From contig ONIY01000023.1 in NCBI GenBank assembly GCA_900318065.1, positions 1 through 64,000 of the forward strand: 64,000 bases of DNA. Direction: 5' to 3'. Positions 23,210-31,606 of this stretch are shown one piece after another; the first letter of the stretch is position 1, and every line of letters begins with the position of its first letter. The translations under genes and the position numbers were made by a program. The DNA comes from an uncultured Prevotellaceae bacterium. GTDB lineage: Bacteria; Bacteroidota; Bacteroidia; Bacteroidales; Muribaculaceae. A model generated the notes under the pieces. It was given only the letters and a program-made list of their open reading frames with translations. It was not told the DNA's origin and made no database searches.

Positions 23210-24550
23210 TTACTGAAGTAGTTGTTGCCACCAGGTGGGGTAGGACTTGGTGACTACTTGGGCGTTGTTGATGACGATGCCGTGGTAGCGGGTGGCGGCG
23301 AGGCTCAGCGCCATGGCGAGGCGGTGGTCGCCGTGCGGGTCGAGCACGGGCGGCAATGCCGGTGGCGTGTGGTTGCCGTCGTAGCGCAAGGCGTTGTCGC
23401 CCGCCTCAACGCAGTAGCCCAGCTGGCCCAGCTCCTGGCGCAGTGCCTCGAGGCGGTCGCTCTCCTTGAGGCGCAGCGTGGCAACGCCGGTGAGCGCAAA
23501 CGGCACCCGCAGCAGGCACAGCGTGACGGCGAGGGTGGGCACGAGGTCGGGCGTGGCAGCCATGTCGCGGCAGTAGCGTGACGGCAGATGCACGTCGTCA
23601 TGCTCCAGCGTGACACATTTATTATTATAATACCTCACTCTCACCCCCAGGGGCTCCATCATCGTGGCTATCGCGTGGTCGCCCTGCAGGCTGTGCTCGC
23701 TCAGGGGGGAGAGCGTGATGCACAACTGCGGGGCAAGGGCCTTGAGCCCGAGCCAGTAGCTTGCCGCGCTCCAGTCGCCCTCGATGACGGGCGCTGCAGC
23801 GGTGTAGCAGCCCGCAGGCACCACGATGGCGCCGTCGTGCCAGCGCGCCTCGATGCCGTGGTGGCGCATCAGGGCAAGGGTCATGTCGATGTAGGGCCGC
23901 GACACGATGTCGCCCTCCAGCGTGAGGGTGATGCCGCCAGCCACCGGTGCCACCATGAGCAGTGCCGACGTGAACTGGCTGCTCACGTCGCCGCGCAGCG
24001 CAAGAGCGCCGCCATGCAGCTTGCGACCCTCGATCTTGAGCGGCGGGAAGCCCTCGCGGTCGATATAGTCGATTGTGGCGCCCATGTGGCGCAGGGCGTC
24101 GACCAGCGGCGCGATGGGCCTGTGGCGCATGCGCTGATTGCCGTCGAGGGTTACGCAGCGGCCCCTCTGGCATGCCATGAAGGCGGTGAGAAAACGCATC
24201 GCCGTGCCTGCCCCCTCCACATTAATATAATTATTACTATTATAACAATGGTTTAATTGCTGTGTGTCGGCTCCCCCTCTAAGATAGAGGGGGATAGAGG
24301 GGGAGCTTATCGCCTGATATTTATGATTTTGGGTACACTCAATTACATGAGTATAATCATTGTGGCTCGTGAGCGCTCGTGCCATGGCGGCGGTGTCGTC
24401 GCAGCACGTGCCCAGGGCAGTCACCGCCTGAGACAGCGACTCCCGCGACGTGAGAGCCGCGATAATGAGCTCCCGCGCGGCAAGGCTCTTCGATGCCGGC
24501 AGCAGCACCTCACGACGGCCACTAAGGGGTATTTCTACTGATAGGTCCAT
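23210..24550 (-). CDS. aroA: 3-phosphoshikimate 1-carboxyvinyltransferase (EPSP synthase) with in-frame palindrome insertion
   Basis: 446 aa, longer than the Bacteroidales norm of about 410. EPSP-synthase landmarks are present: LPASKSLAARELII (17-30), GAGTAMRF (113-120), the DVSSQFTSALLMV block, RLKESDRLEA and DPHGDHRLAMAL. The enzyme joins PEP to shikimate-3-phosphate. Residues about 62-109, between the first domain's ALTS and INVEGAG, are an unusually long insertion, and residues 79-95 (ISSPSIPLYLRGGAD-type) are encoded by a palindromic repeat that also occurs intergenically at 43612-43741. The insertion keeps frame and lies in a loop just before the substrate-binding GAGTAMRF, so activity is probably retained. 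Confidence 0.95.
   Translation of the reverse strand: MDLSVEIPLSGRREVLLPASKSLAARELIIAALTSRESLSQAVTALGTCCDDTAAMARALTSHNDYTHVIECTQNHKYQAISSPSIPLYLRGGADTQQLNHCYNSNNYINVEGAGTAMRFLTAFMACQRGRCVTLDGNQRMRHRPIAPLVDALRHMGATIDYIDREGFPPLKIEGRKLHGGALALRGDVSSQFTSALLMVAPVAGGITLTLEGDIVSRPYIDMTLALMRHHGIEARWHDGAIVVPAGCYTAAAPVIEGDWSAASYWLGLKALAPQLCITLSPLSEHSLQGDHAIATMMEPLGVRVRYYNNKCVTLEHDDVHLPSRYCRDMAATPDLVPTLAVTLCLLRVPFALTGVATLRLKESDRLEALRQELGQLGYCVEAGDNALRYDGNHTPPALPPVLDPHGDHRLAMALSLAATRYHGIVINNAQVVTKSYPTWWQQLLQ
24266..24317 (-). repeat. CTCCCCCTCTA palindromic element inside aroA
   Basis: CTCCCCCTCTA (24271-24281) and TAGAGGGGGAG (24294-24304) are inverted, with TTATCGCCT beside them. GGCGATAAGCTCCCCCTCTA is shared exactly (as reverse complement) with 43611-43630. 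It is translated in frame as part of AroA. Confidence 0.88.
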
Positions 24551-24718
24551 AATTTGACAGATGCAAAGTTATGCAATAGTTTTCAATTAAATGAATAATG
24601 CGTGAATATTTTTTGGGACTGTGCCCTATGTTTTGCGGTAGAACTCGCCACGATTTTCAGCAAATAGGCGAAATTTTACCATAAAATGACGATTTTTTTA
24701 AAAAAAATCTAAGTTTTT

Positions 24719-24750
24719 CTTGTGTAATTGTTGAAAAAATACTACCTTTG
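24719..24750 (+). promoter_or_regulatory. Promoter of the secreted anchor-J protein gene
   Basis: -33 CTTG (24719-24722) and -7 TACCTTTG (24743-24750) with a spacing of 20 nt; the ATG is 64 nt downstream. Confidence 0.6.
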
Positions 24751-24814
24751 TGAATTCAAAAGATTATAAAAATCCTATAATTAACCATTTTTATTAACTA
24801 AAAACCTAAGGTTT

Positions 24815-26680
24815 ATGAAGAAAATTACCTTATTGTTAATGGCTGCATTGCTCATTCCCATGGCAATGAATGCTGAGACCAAAGTTTATGGTCAGATGTA
24901 CAAGAAGGCGGATAAGGTTGTTGTTAGCACAACTCCCACCGCAGTGAAAGCAACCAAGAGCGTTAAGTTTAACGCTGTTCCCAAGGCCGACGTTCCCGAG
25001 GGCTATGCAAGCGTAACTCTTACTGCTGGCGACGTTTGGCAAGATGGTTCTGGCTACCAGATGCTTCTTGACGAGGACGCTATCGCTTATGGCACCATCA
25101 TCCCCGAGCAAGGTGGTCTGACCACTAGCGGAAATGCCAGTGCTGAAACTTACGCTGAGTTTGAGTACAAGATTCCAGAGAATGCCGATGGTAATCTTTC
25201 AACTGCAAACATCGTTATCAACAACAGCGTAACAATCTTGATCCCCGCTGGTACTTATGACTGGTGTATCACCAACCCAACTCCAGGCGACCGTGTTTGG
25301 ATTGCTTCTAGCAATGGTTCGATTGGTGGTCGTGCCGACGACTTTGAGTTCGCTTCGGGTGCCGCTTATGAGTTCGTAGTATCTCTTGGTGGCTCTAACG
25401 ACCAGGTTGACCTGATTGTTGACGACCCAACAGCTCCTGCTATTCCTACCGACGTAACAGTTGAGCCCACCGCTACTACTGGTGTAGTTTCTTGGGTACC
25501 TGGTGTTAACAACGACACTTGGAACCTGCGCTGGCGTCCTTGGGTAGATCCCGCTTTGATGAACAAGCTTTGGGACTTCCCATTGGATGGCTATGAGGCA
25601 CAGCTCGATGAGGGTTGGATGGTTTATGACGCCGATGGCGACGGCAACGGCTGGGGTCTCGCTTATAGCAGCGACGCTCAGGATGACGTTTGCTTCTACT
25701 CTTCAAGCTACATTAGTGGTGTTGGCGCTGCTAGTCCCGACAACTGGCTGTTCACTCCAGCAGTAGGTCTGGGTGGCACTCTCAAGTTTGATGCTTGGCA
25801 GCAAAGCGCTACTTATCCCGACAAGATCATGGTTTACGTTTGCACCAATCCTGACTGGGAAACTGTTGATGAGTTCGTAGCTGTCTCTGAGTTCATCCAG
25901 CCTGCAGGAACTACCGCTACTAGCTATGAGATTGACCTGAGCGAGTATGAGGGCATGGGCGTTATCGCCTTCCGTCACTATGACTGCACCGACCAGTGGT
26001 CAATCTATCTCGACAACATCGCAGTTGAGATTCCTGGCGCTGTTGAGCCATTTGAGTGGACTCTGTGCGAGAACGTAGCTAATCCTTACACTATCGAGGG
26101 TCTTGTTCCCGAGACTAAGTATGAGGTACAGGTACAGGGTGTTAAGAATGAGGAAAAACGCGTTACCGACTGGACCGAGGCTGTTGAGTTCACTACTCTG
26201 CCCGACGGTGGCATTGTTGAGGAGCCCACTTACTACCTGGTAGGTTCGTTCCAGGGCTGGGACACCGCTAATGGCGTTGAGTTCGTTAACGATCTCGCTA
26301 CTGTAGACCTCGAGGAGAATGCTGAGTTCAAGGTTATCACATTTGCCGAGGACGGCAGCACTATCTGGTACGGTGGTATCGATGAGACTGGTGCAGGCTT
26401 CTTCCTGATCACTCCTGAGCTCCTCGACGTTGCTATCCAGCTCGTTGACGGTTCTAACTTCAAGATTGAGGAAGCTGGTAAGTATGACGTACAGCTCGTT
26501 TACAACCGCGCCGATGTTCCTAGCATCATGGTAAGCAAGAACCAGAGTGCTATCAACACCGTTGGTGTAGACGCTAAGGCCGACAACGCTTACTACAACC
26601 TCCTTGGTGTTAAGTTCAACAACATGCCAACTACTCCTGGCATCTACATCCACAATGGCAAGAAGGTTATCATCAAATAA
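24815..26680 (+). CDS. Secreted anchor-J / FN3 / SusF-like protein with C-terminal sorting-type tail
   Basis: 621 aa. A signal peptide (MKKITLLLMAALLIPMAMNA) is followed by an N-terminal domain to about residue 200, an FN3-like segment and a choice-of-anchor-J domain (about 245-405; DNWLFTPAVGLGGTLKFDAW, MGVIAFRHYDCTD). Another FN3 segment with TKYEVQVQGVK follows, then a SusE/F-like domain (about 470-570; YYLVGSFQGWD, GGIDETGAGFFLITPELLDV). The tail YYNLLGVKFNNMPTTPGIYI...KKVIIK resembles T9SS or related C-terminal sorting modules. It is probably cell-surface exposed and glycan- or protein-binding. The codon choice is rich in GCT/GTT, as in well-expressed genes. Its C-terminal half is paralogous to the frameshifted 18359-21815 gene. 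Confidence 0.8.
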   Translation: MKKITLLLMAALLIPMAMNAETKVYGQMYKKADKVVVSTTPTAVKATKSVKFNAVPKADVPEGYASVTLTAGDVWQDGSGYQMLLDEDAIAYGTIIPEQGGLTTSGNASAETYAEFEYKIPENADGNLSTANIVINNSVTILIPAGTYDWCITNPTPGDRVWIASSNGSIGGRADDFEFASGAAYEFVVSLGGSNDQVDLIVDDPTAPAIPTDVTVEPTATTGVVSWVPGVNNDTWNLRWRPWVDPALMNKLWDFPLDGYEAQLDEGWMVYDADGDGNGWGLAYSSDAQDDVCFYSSSYISGVGAASPDNWLFTPAVGLGGTLKFDAWQQSATYPDKIMVYVCTNPDWETVDEFVAVSEFIQPAGTTATSYEIDLSEYEGMGVIAFRHYDCTDQWSIYLDNIAVEIPGAVEPFEWTLCENVANPYTIEGLVPETKYEVQVQGVKNEEKRVTDWTEAVEFTTLPDGGIVEEPTYYLVGSFQGWDTANGVEFVNDLATVDLEENAEFKVITFAEDGSTIWYGGIDETGAGFFLITPELLDVAIQLVDGSNFKIEEAGKYDVQLVYNRADVPSIMVSKNQSAINTVGVDAKADNAYYNLLGVKFNNMPTTPGIYIHNGKKVIIK

Positions 26681-26706
26681 TCATTCTTGACGTTAAACTT
26701 AAAAAG

Positions 26707-26734
26707 AGCACCCGCCCCGCGGGTGCTTTTTTTT
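26707..26734 (+). terminator. Strong terminator after the anchor-J gene
   Basis: AGCACCCGC (26707-26715) pairs with GCGGGTGCT (26719-26727), followed by eight T residues. Confidence 0.93.
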
Positions 26735-26849
26735 GCTACCAGAGAAGTTTAGTTGCACCCGCGGCGCGTGTTCGCTAGCTTCGTGACATCTGGTCGTCAT
26801 GTGATTGCGGTTTATTGTTTCATGTTCGCTGGCGGAGTGGCATCTGACC

Positions 26850-26949
26850 GTTGACCCCCTTCGGGGCTCAATAATAGTGGGGGATGGACACTTACCTCAC
26901 GCCACGCACCCCTTCGGGGTACGCGCCGTGAGGTTAACTCACTTCGTCA
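26850..26949 (+). repeat. 100-bp direct repeat with REP hairpin, left copy
   Basis: It is identical over 100 bp to 27910-28009. It starts GTTGACCCCCTTCGGGG and ends GGTTAACTCACTTCGTCA, and contains the 39-bp palindrome 26895-26933 (CCTCACGcCaCGCACCCC-ttc-GGGGTACG...CGTGAGG). The two copies bracket the RAYT-like transposase. Confidence 0.95.
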
Positions 26950-26954
26950 GCCGG

Positions 26955-27240
26955 CCTCGCTACGGTCTCTGGGGACGTCCTGGCAAGCACCCTCGCAGCT
27001 ATCTTCGGGAACGCTCCGGCCAGCACCCTCGCAGTCCCCGGATGCTCTGGACTCGGCCAGCACATTTCAACTATCTTCGGGCTCGCTTTGGGCAGCACCC
27101 TTGCAGCGTCCTTCTCTTACGGAGTGGCATCTGGCCATTTCGTGATTGCGTATTTTTGTTTCGTGGTCTCTTACGGAGTGGCGTCTGGCCGTCACGTGAT
27201 TGCGTATTTTTGTTTCGTGGTCGCTGGCGGAGTGGCGTCT
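26955..27240. repeat. GC-rich degenerate repeats between REP copies
   Basis: Repeated CAAGCACCCTCGCAGC / CAGCACCCTCGCAG phrases (26984-27110) and two copies of GGAGTGGC(A/G)TCTGGCC with a GTGATTGCGTATTTTTGTTT block (27120-27225). The open frames across it are not gene-like. Confidence 0.7.
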
Positions 27241-27369
27241 GGCCGTAGGCCAGGGCGTCCCCGAAAGGGGCGAAGTGGGCAACCCCACGGCGCGTACCCC
27301 GCAGGGGTGCGTGGCGTGGGGTACCCGTGCCCCTTCCCTTTTCCCGAGCCCCTAAGGGGGTCAACAACA
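27241..27369 (-). repeat. REP-containing dispersed repeat, copy C
   Basis: Near-identical to 22522-22650, with the 39-bp palindrome at 27283-27321. It lies immediately upstream of the RAYT-like gene promoter. Confidence 0.92.
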
Positions 27370-27412
27370 TCCACCCAGACCATCTTTTCACTACTGATGT
27401 TTCATGCCAACA

Positions 27413-27444
27413 TTTGCATCTTCCTCCACATTTTACTATCTTTG
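27413..27444 (+). promoter_or_regulatory. Promoter of the RAYT-like gene
   Basis: -33 TTTG (27413-27416) and -7 TATCTTTG (27437-27444), spacing 20 nt, 17 nt before the ATG. Confidence 0.65.
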
Positions 27445-27461
27445 CAATAAAAACTAAAAAT

Positions 27462-27908
27462 ATGAGTGCAGTCACAGCCATCTACCATCTCGTCATCAAC
27501 ACCTATTGCCGCGAGATGACTCTGCCAGAGCAGTCCTCCGAAATTCTGTACAACTATATTGCTGCCACCATCCGTAACAAGAACTGCCATGTCTATGAAA
27601 TCAATGGCATAGAGAACCACATCCACATTCTGCTGAGTCTTCGCGCCGATGTGCGTCTCTCTGACCTAGTGCGAGACATCAAACTCAGCTCCAGCAATTG
27701 GATAAAGATCCATCAGGCATCATTCCCCATGTTCTCGGGGTGGGGCAAAGAATATGGCGCGTTCACTTATGCCCTACGCGACAAGGACATGGTAGCCAAC
27801 TACATAAAACGACAGCGAGAGCATCATCGTAGGCAGACTTTTGAGGATGAGTATAAACATCTGCTCAGCAATGCCGGTATAGAGTGGAATGAATACCGTC
27901 TAACATAG
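27462..27908 (+). CDS. IS200-like Y1 transposase, probably REP-associated (RAYT)
   Basis: 148 aa from ATG 27462, chosen because the promoter -7 box lies just upstream and the family fold begins at TAIYHLVINT. The HUH metal motif is HIH (53-55, in GIENHIHILLSL) and the likely nucleophile is Y114 (MVANYIKRQREHH). The LSDLVRDIKLSSSNWI segment is typical of single-domain Y1 transposases. The family acts on single-stranded DNA hairpins. Here it is enclosed by identical 100-bp direct repeats, each with a REP-like hairpin, and a further REP copy lies at its 5' end, the arrangement expected for a RAYT that spreads REP sequences. Confidence 0.85.
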   Translation: MSAVTAIYHLVINTYCREMTLPEQSSEILYNYIAATIRNKNCHVYEINGIENHIHILLSLRADVRLSDLVRDIKLSSSNWIKIHQASFPMFSGWGKEYGAFTYALRDKDMVANYIKRQREHHRRQTFEDEYKHLLSNAGIEWNEYRLT

Positions 27909-27909
27909 T

Positions 27910-28009
27910 GTTGACCCCCTTCGGGGCTCAATAATAGTGGGGGATGGACACTTACCTCACGCCACGCACCCCTTCGGGGTACGCGCCGTGAGGTTAACTC
28001 ACTTCGTCA
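27910..28009 (+). repeat. 100-bp direct repeat with REP hairpin, right copy
   Basis: Identical to 26850-26949, beginning 2 nt after the RAYT stop codon; palindrome at 27955-27993. It continues with AGCACCCTCGCAGCTATCT, which matches 26985-27003. Confidence 0.95.
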
Positions 28010-28150
28010 AGCACCCTCGCAGCTATCTGGTTTTTCCGGACTATCTGAACTGTCCGGTTTTTTCCAGGTTTTCCGAAGTTCCTGGGCTGTCGTGGTTTTC
28101 TGGGTTTGCTTTAATCGTGTCAACTGTTTTACAAAACAAAAAAAATATTG

Positions 28151-28158
28151 TATCTTTG
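28151..28158 (+). promoter_or_regulatory. -7 box of the toxin-antitoxin operon
   Basis: TATCTTTG, 20 nt before the antitoxin ATG (28178); a TTTT lies 20 nt upstream of it as a weak -33. In TA operons this region is normally bound by the antitoxin-toxin complex, but no clear operator palindrome was seen. Confidence 0.55.
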
Positions 28159-28177
28159 CACTCTAAAACGTTTTGTT

Positions 28178-28381
28178 ATGGAACAGATAATAATTAATGT
28201 GGAAGATAGGTCTATCTTGAATAGTCTTCGCAAGATTCTTAATTCGCTTAATGGCGTGACAATTGTTAAGCCCCAAAAGAAGCGTAAAACAGGTTTAGAT
28301 GAAGCTATTGAAGACGTAAAAGCCGGTCGCGTTTATACTGCTAAAAACAGTGAGGAAATGTTCAAACATATTTTAGGGTAA
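28178..28381 (+). CDS. Type II antitoxin paired with YafQ-like toxin
   Basis: 67 aa from ATG 28178 (MEQIIINVEDRSILNSLRKI). A beta-strand and helix N-terminus of the ribbon-helix-helix/RelB-like sort is followed by a basic stretch and a C-terminal toxin-binding-like helix (LDEAIEDVKAGRVYTAKNSEEM). It ends 5 nt before the toxin gene. Antitoxin identity is inferred from size and gene order. Confidence 0.8.
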   Translation: MEQIIINVEDRSILNSLRKILNSLNGVTIVKPQKKRKTGLDEAIEDVKAGRVYTAKNSEEMFKHILG

Positions 28382-28386
28382 AAAAT

Positions 28387-28659
28387 ATGTACACAATCAA
28401 GTATTCTCATAGGTTTGTAAAGGCAGTAAAGAAATGTGTCAAGCGAGGTCTTGACATTAAAAAACTTGAGCAAGCAGTTGCTATTCTTGAGGAAAATGGT
28501 GTGTTGCCACAGCAATACCGTCCTCATAAGCTTGTGGGAAAGTATGCAGGCAAATGGGAGTGTCATATACAGCCCGATTGGCTGCTCATCTGGGAGCAGA
28601 ATGACACAGAGTTGATATTATTATTTTTAGATACTGGATCACATTCCGATATATTTTGA
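28387..28659 (+). CDS. YafQ-family mRNA interferase toxin
   Basis: 90 aa. The YafQ catalytic set is complete: H47, H60, D64, W65, H86 and F90, within [19 protein letters not shown] and [10 protein letters not shown]. YafQ cleaves mRNA on the ribosome at in-frame AAA-containing codons. It sits 5 nt after its antitoxin and 19 nt before lysS, and no terminator separates it from lysS, so read-through into lysS is possible. Confidence 0.94.
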   Translation: MYTIKYSHRFVKAVKKCVKRGLDIKKLEQAVAILEENGVLPQQYRPHKLVGKYAGKWECHIQPDWLLIWEQNDTELILLFLDTGSHSDIF

Positions 28660-28678
28660 TATTACAAAAATCTACAAT

Positions 28679-30412
28679 ATGAACATCTTAGAACTTAGCG
28701 AACAGGAGATAGTTAGGCGCAATAGTTTGAACCAGTTGCGTGAGTTGGGAATCGACCCTTATCCAGCAGCCGAATATGTGGTCAACGCTTGGAGCGACGA
28801 GATAAAGAGCACCTTCAGCGACGAGGCCGAGCCTCGCCAGGTGAGCATTGCTGGTCGCATCATGAGCCGCCGCATCATGGGCAAGGCATCGTTTATGGAG
28901 CTCAAGGACTCTAAGGGCCGCATCCAGGTGTACATCAGCCGCGACGACCTGTGCCCCGAGGAGAACAAGGACCTCTACAACGTGGTGTTCAAGAAGCTGC
29001 TCGACATAGGCGACTTCGTGGGCATCGAGGGCTATGTGTTCCGCACCCAGACGGGCGAGATTAGCGTTCACGCCCAGCAGCTCAAGGTGCTGAGCAAGAG
29101 CCTCAAGCCCTTGCCAATTGTTAAGGTGAAGGACGGCGTGGTCTACGACTCCTTCGACGACCCCGAGCTGCGCTATCGCCAGCGCTATGTTGACCTGGTG
29201 GTTAACGAGGGCGTGAAGGACACCTTCCTCAAGCGTGCCGTGGTGCTGCGCACCATGCGCCAGGTGCTCGACGATGCCGGCTACACCGAGGTGGAGACTC
29301 CCACCCTGCAGGCTATCGCCGGCGGCGCCAGCGCAAGGCCATTCATCACCCACTTCAATGCGCTAAACATCGACATGTATATGCGCATCGCCACCGAGCT
29401 CTACCTCAAGCGCCTGATCGTGGGCGGCTTTGAGGGCGTGTATGAGATAGGCAAGAACTTCCGCAACGAGGGCATGGACCGCAACCACAACCCCGAGTTC
29501 ACCTGCATGGAGCTCTATGTGCAATATAAGGACTATAACTGGATGATGTCGTTCACCGAGCAACTGCTCGAGAAGATTTGCGTGGCAGTGAACGGCACTA
29601 CCGAGAGCGTGATCGACGGCAAGACCATCAGCTTCAAGGCTCCCTACCGCCGCCTGCCCATCCTCGACGCTATCAAGGAGAAGACGGGCTACGACCTCGA
29701 CGGCATGGACGAGGCACAGATTCGTGAGGTGGCGCAGAAGCTCGGCATCGAGGTTGACGAGACCATGGGCAAGGGCAAGCTCATCGACGAGATCTTTGGC
29801 GAGACTTGCGAGGGCACTTTCATCCAGCCCACCTTTATCATCGACTATCCCGTGGAGATGTCGCCACTCACCAAGATGCACCGCAGCAAGCCAGGCCTCA
29901 CCGAGCGCTTTGAACTCATGGTCAACGGCAAGGAGGTGGCCAACGCCTACAGCGAGCTCAACGACCCCATCGACCAGGAGGAGCGCTTCAAGGAGCAGAT
30001 GCGACTCGCCGACAAGGGCGACGACGAGGCAATGGTAATTGACCAAGACTTCCTGCGCGCACTGCAGTATGGCATGCCTCCCACAAGCGGTATAGGCATT
30101 GGCATCGACCGCCTCACCATGCTCATGACGGGCAACAGCTACATCCAGGATGTGATGCTCTTCCCGCAGATGCGACCCGAGAAGGTGGCCCGCCGCGACA
30201 AGGAAGAGGCGTTTACCGCACTGGGCATCCCCGCCGAGTGGGTGGCTCCCATCCAGAAGGCCGGTGTGCTCACCGTCGAGGCGCTCGCCGCTATTGAGAA
30301 GCCCGGCAAGCTGTTCCAAGACCTGCTCGAGATAAACAAGAAATACAAGCTTGGCTACAAGAACCCCATGCCCGACGACGTGAAGCAGTGGGTAGAGGCT
30401 GCTAAGCAGTAA
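28679..30412 (+). CDS. lysS: Lysyl-tRNA synthetase (class II)
   Basis: 577 aa. It has an N-terminal OB-fold anticodon-binding domain (about 55-160). The catalytic domain has motif 1 ([20 protein letters not shown] region), motif 2 ([20 protein letters not shown]) and motif 3 ([14 protein letters not shown]). The C-terminal extension of about 65 aa after [12 protein letters not shown] is the Bacteroidetes form. It charges tRNA-Lys. It is immediately downstream of the TA operon. Confidence 0.98.
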   Translation: MNILELSEQEIVRRNSLNQLRELGIDPYPAAEYVVNAWSDEIKSTFSDEAEPRQVSIAGRIMSRRIMGKASFMELKDSKGRIQVYISRDDLCPEENKDLYNVVFKKLLDIGDFVGIEGYVFRTQTGEISVHAQQLKVLSKSLKPLPIVKVKDGVVYDSFDDPELRYRQRYVDLVVNEGVKDTFLKRAVVLRTMRQVLDDAGYTEVETPTLQAIAGGASARPFITHFNALNIDMYMRIATELYLKRLIVGGFEGVYEIGKNFRNEGMDRNHNPEFTCMELYVQYKDYNWMMSFTEQLLEKICVAVNGTTESVIDGKTISFKAPYRRLPILDAIKEKTGYDLDGMDEAQIREVAQKLGIEVDETMGKGKLIDEIFGETCEGTFIQPTFIIDYPVEMSPLTKMHRSKPGLTERFELMVNGKEVANAYSELNDPIDQEERFKEQMRLADKGDDEAMVIDQDFLRALQYGMPPTSGIGIGIDRLTMLMTGNSYIQDVMLFPQMRPEKVARRDKEEAFTALGIPAEWVAPIQKAGVLTVEALAAIEKPGKLFQDLLEINKKYKLGYKNPMPDDVKQWVEAAKQ

Positions 30413-30500
30413 CGTGAAACGTGGAACGTGGAAGGTGGAACGGAGAAGGTGGAAGGTGGAACGCGGAACGTGGAACGTAGAACGTGGAACGCGGAACGCG
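30413..30500 (+). repeat. GTGGAACGTGGAA 10-nt tandem repeats
   Basis: About nine imperfect 10-nt units (GTGGAACG/GAAGGTGGAA/CGCGGAACG) begin directly after the lysS stop. Related units occur at 23150-23180. Confidence 0.85.
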
Positions 30501-30617
30501 GGCTTTATATTTTTTGGGGTGTGATACACTACACAGGGGTTCCGTGCTTCGCACTCCACCCCTGCCTAAGCCCCTTCCAGTCCCCACGGACTTTTATAGG
30601 ACACAAATAATTTTGTA

Positions 30618-30639
30618 GGGACAAGGCGTGCCTTGTCCG
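30618..30639. repeat. GGACAAGGC-GCCTTGTCC palindrome
   Basis: Inverted repeat GGACAAGGCgtGCCTTGTCC. It is a relative of the GCAAGGCgtGCCTTGC palindromes at 11204-11222 and 45908-45930, so it is a dispersed short palindrome family. Confidence 0.75.
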
Positions 30640-30647
30640 CCAGGAGA

Positions 30648-30714
30648 TAGAAGTTCTAGAATGTCTAGGTGGTCTAGTAAAAAACTAGATTGCCTAGAAA
30701 GTCTAGAACTTCTA
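30648..30714. repeat. 67-nt imperfect palindrome built on CTAGA
   Basis: TAGAAGTTCTAGA (30648-30660) and TCTAGAACTTCTA (30702-30714) form a perfect 13-bp outer stem. Inner TCTAGG/CCTAGA and CTAGT/ACTAG pairs continue to a short A-rich loop. With the GTGGAACG units it makes up most of the 385-nt gap between lysS and tRNA-Asp. Confidence 0.85.
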
Positions 30715-30797
30715 AGTGTTTATATAGAATAAAAAAGAAAAAAAGAAAGAGCGAATAGTGCCGAAGCACATCTTCGCTCTTCTCCTCTCTCCACATG

Positions 30798-30871
30798 CGG
30801 TGCGTACAGGACTCGAACCAGCGACCTCCTGCGTGACAGGCAGGCATTCTAACCAACTGAACTAACGCACC
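30798..30871 (-). tRNA. tRNA-Asp (GTC), second copy
   Basis: On the minus strand, identical over 74 nt to the gene at 288-361 (acceptor GGTGCGT/ACGCACC, anticodon GTC). Its promoter lies at 30889-30919. Confidence 0.96.
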
Positions 30872-30888
30872 AGCTGAAAATTGCGGTG

Positions 30889-30919
30889 CAAAGTTACGCA
30901 CATTTTTTGAACTGGCAAA
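30889..30919 (-). promoter_or_regulatory. Promoter of tRNA-Asp copy 2
   Basis: Minus-strand -7 TAACTTTG (30896-30889) and -33 TTTG (30919-30916), spacing 19 nt. Confidence 0.7.
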
Positions 30920-31175
30920 TTTTTTTGCCATTTTTTTTCAAAAAAAATCATTTTTCACCTAAAAATATAGTGACTATTACAATTTGTAGGCAGTTTTTGG
31001 TAGTGCTTTTGCATGTGTTTTGGAAAATTATAGAAAAACTATTAGTTTTTTGCTACTAAAAGCGGTAGTTTTGTTGTTTTTGCATCAAAAAGATTGGTAA
31101 TTATTTGGAAATTATACAATTGTGTTATTAATTTGCGTTTGCATAATTGAAATTCTTAAAGATTTAAAACATAAT
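30920..31175. other. AT-rich non-coding stretch
   Basis: Between tRNA-Asp and the HTH gene I see only A/T-rich sequence with poly-T/poly-A tracts and no convincing ORF or hairpin. It probably holds the HTH gene promoter, but no good TAnnTTTG box could be fixed. Confidence 0.4.
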
Positions 31176-31388
31176 ATGACAAACACCACTAAAGATTTGA
31201 CGGTGCGAGAACGTGAAGTTCTAAAATTTCTTGTAGAAGGGTTAAGCAGTCGTGAAATAGCAGAGAAACTATATATCTCGATTAATACCGTTCAATACCA
31301 TCGCAAGCAGTTATTACACAAAACCGACTCGCGTAATGTCGCTGAGCTTATAGGTAAGGCCTATAGACTCAGGTTAATTGATTTTTGA
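31176..31388 (+). CDS. Stand-alone LuxR/GerE helix-turn-helix regulator
   Basis: 70 aa from ATG 31176; a longer reading from 31122 adds an unlikely N-terminus. Nearly the whole protein is a LuxR C-terminal DNA-binding domain: LTVREREVLKFLVEGLSSRE followed by IAEKLYISINTVQYHRKQL. No receiver or sensor domain is present. Small orphan GerE-type proteins can act as transcription regulators or as dominant partners of response regulators; the target is unknown. A terminator follows. Confidence 0.88.
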   Translation: MTNTTKDLTVREREVLKFLVEGLSSREIAEKLYISINTVQYHRKQLLHKTDSRNVAELIGKAYRLRLIDF

Positions 31389-31428
31389 TTGGCGATATTA
31401 AACGTCATCGAGTACATTACAACTTACA

Positions 31429-31459
31429 ACCATCTCACTAATGTGGGATGGTTTTTTTT
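31429..31459 (+). terminator. Terminator after the HTH gene
   Basis: ACCATCtCAC (31429-31438) pairs with GTGgGATGGT (31443-31452), followed by a run of eight T residues. Confidence 0.88.
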
Positions 31460-31492
31460 GTGCAATATTTTTTCTAGTTCAAGAAAAAGCAT

Positions 31493-31500
31493 TACCTTTG
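31493..31500 (+). promoter_or_regulatory. -7 box of the metK leader transcript
   Basis: TACCTTTG, with a T-rich -33-like region 19 nt upstream (31470-31473). It places the transcription start near 31507, 150 nt before metK. Confidence 0.65.
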
Positions 31501-31550
31501 CACCCGCAATGAGCCCAGGAGGCTCAGCAAGGAAAAGAATTTATTATTAA

Positions 31551-31606
31551 CCACAGTGGAAAAATTTGGCTGCTTGCAACCACTTAAAAAAATGCTAAAA
31601 CTGCGA
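31551..31606 (+). ncRNA. SAM-II-type riboswitch aptamer
   Basis: AGTGG (31555-31559) and CCACT (31580-31584) form P1. The loop contains AATTTGG...TTGCAA and the 3' part has AAAAAAATGCTAAAACTG. This is the SAM-II layout: a short stem, a U-rich loop ending UUGCAA, and a trailing GCUAAAA strand that pairs into a pseudoknot. Downstream, GCTAAAA can alternatively pair with TTTTAGC (31625-31631) in front of metK, a plausible expression platform. The call is by eye against the known SAM-II consensus; SAM-V is an alternative. It precedes the gene for SAM synthesis, which supports feedback control. Confidence 0.75.

Noticed and set aside
26805-27481. Overlapping ORFs through the REP region
   Set aside because: They change frame inside the palindromes and match the repeat copy at 22.5 kb.
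29363-30559. 398-codon minus-strand ORF opposite lysS
   Set aside because: Antisense to a well-supported gene and begins in simple repeats.
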